Source: Flammula alnicola (lineage: Eukaryota; Basidiomycota; Agaricomycetes; Agaricales; Strophariaceae). Taken from it: a DNA stretch of 11,721 bases. Both the position numbers and the translations under genes were made by a program. Under the pieces are notes generated by a model. That model made no database searches and had not been told where the DNA came from. It worked only from the letters and a program-made list of their open reading frames with translations. The stretch is from the NCBI GenBank assembly GCA_015499995.1, contig JADNRV010000830.1, positions 1 to 11,721 of the forward strand, read 5' to 3'. Shown here piece after piece: positions 9,537 through 11,721 of this stretch; positions within the stretch are counted from its first letter, which is position 1, and each line of letters opens with the position of its first letter.

Positions 9537-11235
9537 ATGTCAGCATCTTCTATCGTGTCTGCCTTTTCATCCTCTGCACCTACCAACATTGCAGAGGATC
9601 ATCCGCCTGTTGAAAGCTCCTATGGCCGTAGTCCTAATGATCCTTCCTTGAAATGGGGAGGTGGAAAGAAGACTATGAAAGGAAGCATCTTGAAAGATTA
9701 TGTTTTCCGAGATTACGACTGGCTTGACTTCAATGCTCTAGAATTTCGATTTGTCGAGTATGTCCATGTCGATAAAATTTCTGAATTCTTGTCCGAAGAC
9801 AAACATAAAGATGCTGTCCCTTTCAAACTACCTTTGCACCATCTGGTTGATCTTATCTCTGTTCCTGAACTCCAGGATCTCGCCTTGCTGCATAACATGC
9901 AGCTTCGTAAAAGAGACTCAAAGAAAATAATATCTCGAATCCTAGAAGATCATCACTGTGACACATGTGATAAATACTTTTCTTTTTTCGACTTCTTTAC
10001 CAACAATGAGTTGAAAGAAGCTGAGAAAAAATGCAGAGTGCCAAATCCAACACAAAATTCTCCCCAGTCAGACAAGATGGACGTTGATGTGCCGGAATTT
10101 CCACCACGGCTGCCCAGTCTCTGTGGTAAAGAAGTTGAAAAAAAATCCAGTGTGCCAAAATCCACACACAAAGGTTCTCCCCAGCCAGATGAGATGGGCA
10201 TTGACGTGCCAGAATTTCCAACACGGCTGCCCCGCCTCTGTAGTAAAAAAGTTGAAAAAAAGCACGGAGTGCCGAAATCCAAACACAAAGATTCCCCGGG
10301 CCAGACGAGATGGATGTTGATGTGCCGGAATTTCCACCACAGCCACCCAGCCTCTCACTCATACGGTGAATAATTAATAATTTCTGTCATGATTCAAGCC
10401 CCTCGGAATTCGAGGAATCAGGCTGTGCCGTGTGCGGCCAACTCTGTCCTTTGAAAAATCTAATTTCACTCAGAAGGTCGAGTGCTGACCTCGACTTACT
10501 GTGTAAAGATGGTGTCAGTCGTGCTGAGAGAAAGGCCGAAATCGATCCAATATCTGATCTAACTGGTCCCATTATTGATCCTTCTTGTCGACACATCTGT
10601 AATACTTGTGAAGAGTCACTTCTCAAGAACAAGGTTCCGAAATTTGCTCTGTGTAATGGCCTCTGGATAGGGATGATACCTGATGAACTGAAAGATCTGA
10701 CTTTTGCTGAGCGCATGATAATTACTAGAGTGCGACACAACAGATGCGTCATGAGAGTTTCCTCGGGTCGTGCAAAAATGATTGCGAATGTTATTGCTTT
10801 CGCTAATCCGACGGTTCTTGTATATCATACGCTCCCACCAACTCGCGAAGAAATGGAGGAGGTTCTTGCATTTATTTATACTGGTAGTTCTCCCCCGACC
10901 GACGAAGATTTCAAACGCACGCCTATGTTGGTGAGAAGAGAAAAGGTATCCAAGGCGCTTGACTGGTTGAAGTTAAATCATAGAGACTATTTCGACCTTC
11001 AAATATCAAAAGAAAATCTAAATACATATCCTCTTCTTGGTGTCCCGGTTAATGTTTCCTTCAAGAAGATGGAACCCAGGGAGCCCATTGTACCCCCGCT
11101 GGCTACCAGCGTTCACCATGACGACGATGAGCCTGGAACCGAAGAAGGTCAATGTTCTTTCGTAGTTCACGGCCTTACAGGTCAAGAGTATTCAACACTT
11201 TCCATCAATGCGAGGTCTTTATTGTCCTCCACTGA
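9537..11235 (+). pseudogene. N-terminal part of a Helitron-like protein with DUF6570-type region, disrupted
   Basis: Helitrons are rolling-circle transposons; in Agaricomycetes the Rep-helicase protein often begins with a cysteine-rich section and a DUF6570 region. The first open segment (9537 to about 10297) has a SAP-like helical part (VPELQDLALLHNMQLRKR) followed by CDTC near 9959-9970, then three 117-bp repeats. One base is missing near 10297 in the third repeat. The next frame carries TGA at 10367-10369 and then continues as IINNFCHDSS, ESGCAVCGQLCP, HICNTCEESLL, ANGLWIG-like NGLWIGMIP, ARVRHNR-like TRVRHNRCVMRVSSG, KRTPMLVRREKV, LDWLKLNHRDY and FVVHGLTGQEYST. The match is lost near 11215-11235, and the Rep nuclease and helicase domains do not appear. 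It is therefore both mutated and cut short. The assignment rests on motifs recognised by eye. Confidence 0.75.
9537..11235 (+). mobile_element. Truncated Helitron remnant, ends not defined
   Basis: The coding remnant implies a Helitron inserted on the + strand. A 5'-TC terminus upstream of 9537 could not be fixed, and no 3' CTRR end with its hairpin was confirmed. At 11233 the expected coding continuation gives way to a GGAAT-rich repeat. The cause could be deletion, a second insertion or recombination. The rest may lie beyond the right window edge. Confidence 0.6.
10023..10363 (+). repeat. Three tandem ~117-bp coding repeats in the Helitron-like N-terminus
   Basis: The units are 10023-10136 (114 bp), 10137-10253 (117 bp) and 10254 to about 10363 (partial). 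Each encodes EKK..VPK, then a Ser-Pro segment, PDEM.(V/I)DVPEFP, and a proline-rich end (PRLPSLC or similar). The pattern suggests recent duplication of a disordered spacer between the SAP-like part and the DUF6570 part. The third unit carries the one-base loss (ccccagccag versus ccccgggccag context) that breaks the frame. Confidence 0.85.
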
Positions 11236-11400
11236 TTCCTACCGGAATCCGGCGGAATCCGGTCATTCCGGAGGAATGAGTTTTGGCTGAGAAGCCAGCC
11301 AAAATGCATGATTTCATTCCGGCGGAATGCAGACCGGAATGAGCCGAGACCGGAATACCTAACAGGAATGACCGGAACGGAATGGTCACCGGAATCCGGT
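11233..11400. repeat. Palindromic GGAAT/ATTCC-rich cluster
   Basis: About twelve GGAAT or ATTCC pentamers occur in 168 bp, many within CCGGAAT or CATTCCGG contexts. Several form local palindromes, such as cattccggcggaatg at 11314-11328 and accggaatccggt near both ends. In the middle, TTTTGGCT (11281-11288) and AGCCAAAA (11297-11304) form an eight-base stem around an eight-base loop. It starts where the Helitron-like reading frame loses its match. It could be a small non-autonomous element or a satellite fragment; no target-site duplication was found. Confidence 0.7.
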
Positions 11401-11404
11401 GCAC

Positions 11405-11461
11405 CATTGATTTATTGCTAATATTTATTTATTATTAATACATTGATTTATTGTTAATATT
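11405..11461. repeat. AT-rich direct repeat pair
   Basis: The 21-bp sequence cattgatttattgctaatat (plus one base) at 11405-11425 recurs at 11441-11461 with one substitution, a 36 bp period. The surrounding 11405-11500 is strongly AT-rich and codes for nothing visible. It separates the GGAAT cluster from the GC-rich minisatellite. Confidence 0.8.
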
Positions 11462-11520
11462 ATGATTTACTGATCATAATACTTAATGTTATTTAATAAA
11501 TGGCACGCGCGTTCCGAAAA

Positions 11521-11664
11521 CGCCGAATCACGTGACGCGGCAAATGCCGAATCACGTGACGCGGCAAATGCCGAATCACGTGACGCGGCAAACGCCGAAT
11601 CACGTGACGCGGCAAACGCCGAATCACGTGACGCGGCAAACGCCGAATCACGTGACGCGGCAAA
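11521..11664. repeat. Six-copy 24-bp minisatellite with TCACGTGA in each unit
   Basis: Six exact-length units lie at 11521, 11545, 11569, 11593, 11617 and 11641. Each reads ygccgaatcacgtgac followed by gcggcaaa. The only variation seen is the first base, in the order C, T, T, C, C, C. Every unit holds the eight-base palindrome TCACGTGA, which includes the E-box CACGTG. At unit junctions cggcaaaygccg can form a small hairpin (CGGC/GCCG). A partial seventh unit (cgccg) starts at 11665. The period of 24 leaves long open frames on both strands; these are most likely by-products and not genes. Confidence 0.95.
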
Positions 11665-11721
11665 CGCCGTGCCCTGAACCCAGATGCCACGCAATCAAAT
11701 CTGTTGGCCATTCTTTCCTTA

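Noticed and set aside
11521..11664. CRISPR-like repeat array
   Set aside because: Units are directly adjacent with no unique spacers and the genome is eukaryotic; it is a minisatellite.
11467..11711. Repetitive open frames on both strands (AESRDAAN or AASRDSAF repeats) as a repeat protein gene
   Set aside because: A 24-bp array with no stop in a frame is open automatically; both strands are open equally and there is no flanking coding support.

Overview
The window looks like an accessory, repeat-rich stretch of an Agaricomycete (mushroom-forming basidiomycete) genome. Three things point there: a FunK1-type fungal protein kinase gene, a large JmjC-like gene cut by many 49-65 bp GT-AG introns, and the DUF6570-type N-terminal part of a basidiomycete Helitron protein. 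All recognisable genes lie on the + strand. No rRNA, tRNA, CRISPR array or bacterial-type operon signal was seen.

Layout. (1) 1-2321 is a FunK1 kinase gene, open at the left window edge. It still shows the kinase motifs in order and two well-formed introns, but it is broken by about eight frameshifts and at least one in-frame stop. (2) 2444-3955 is a long imperfect inverted repeat: two arms of about 510 bp separated by a 491 bp spacer. The right arm carries the upstream region and first coding segment of the next gene. The left arm is an inverted copy of the same material, pointing back at the dead kinase. (3) 3799-8659 is a ten-exon gene of about 1,445 codons. It encodes a putative nuclear Fe(II)/2-oxoglutarate (JmjC-like) dioxygenase with a long charged middle section and a 24-bp coding minisatellite. 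Apart from its 5' end, its reading frame holds across nine introns, so the disruptions in the kinase gene are unlikely to be sequencing noise. (4) 8660-9536 is mostly intergenic and holds one weak two-exon small-gene candidate. (5) 9537 to about 11235 is the N-terminal part of a Helitron-like protein, disabled by a one-base deletion and a stop. (6) 11233-11721 replaces the expected continuation of the Helitron with a GGAAT-rich palindromic cluster, an AT-rich repeat pair, and a six-copy 24-bp minisatellite in which every unit carries TCACGTGA.

The parts do not form a pathway. They read as a gene of possible chromatin function set among decaying genes and mobile or repetitive DNA. The two points most worth following up are the inverted duplication of the JmjC gene's 5' end, which could yield hairpin or antisense RNA and seems to hold the older version of the gene's first coding segment, and the CACGTG-bearing minisatellite beside the Helitron remnant. 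Function calls rest on motif recognition by eye; no database search was possible.
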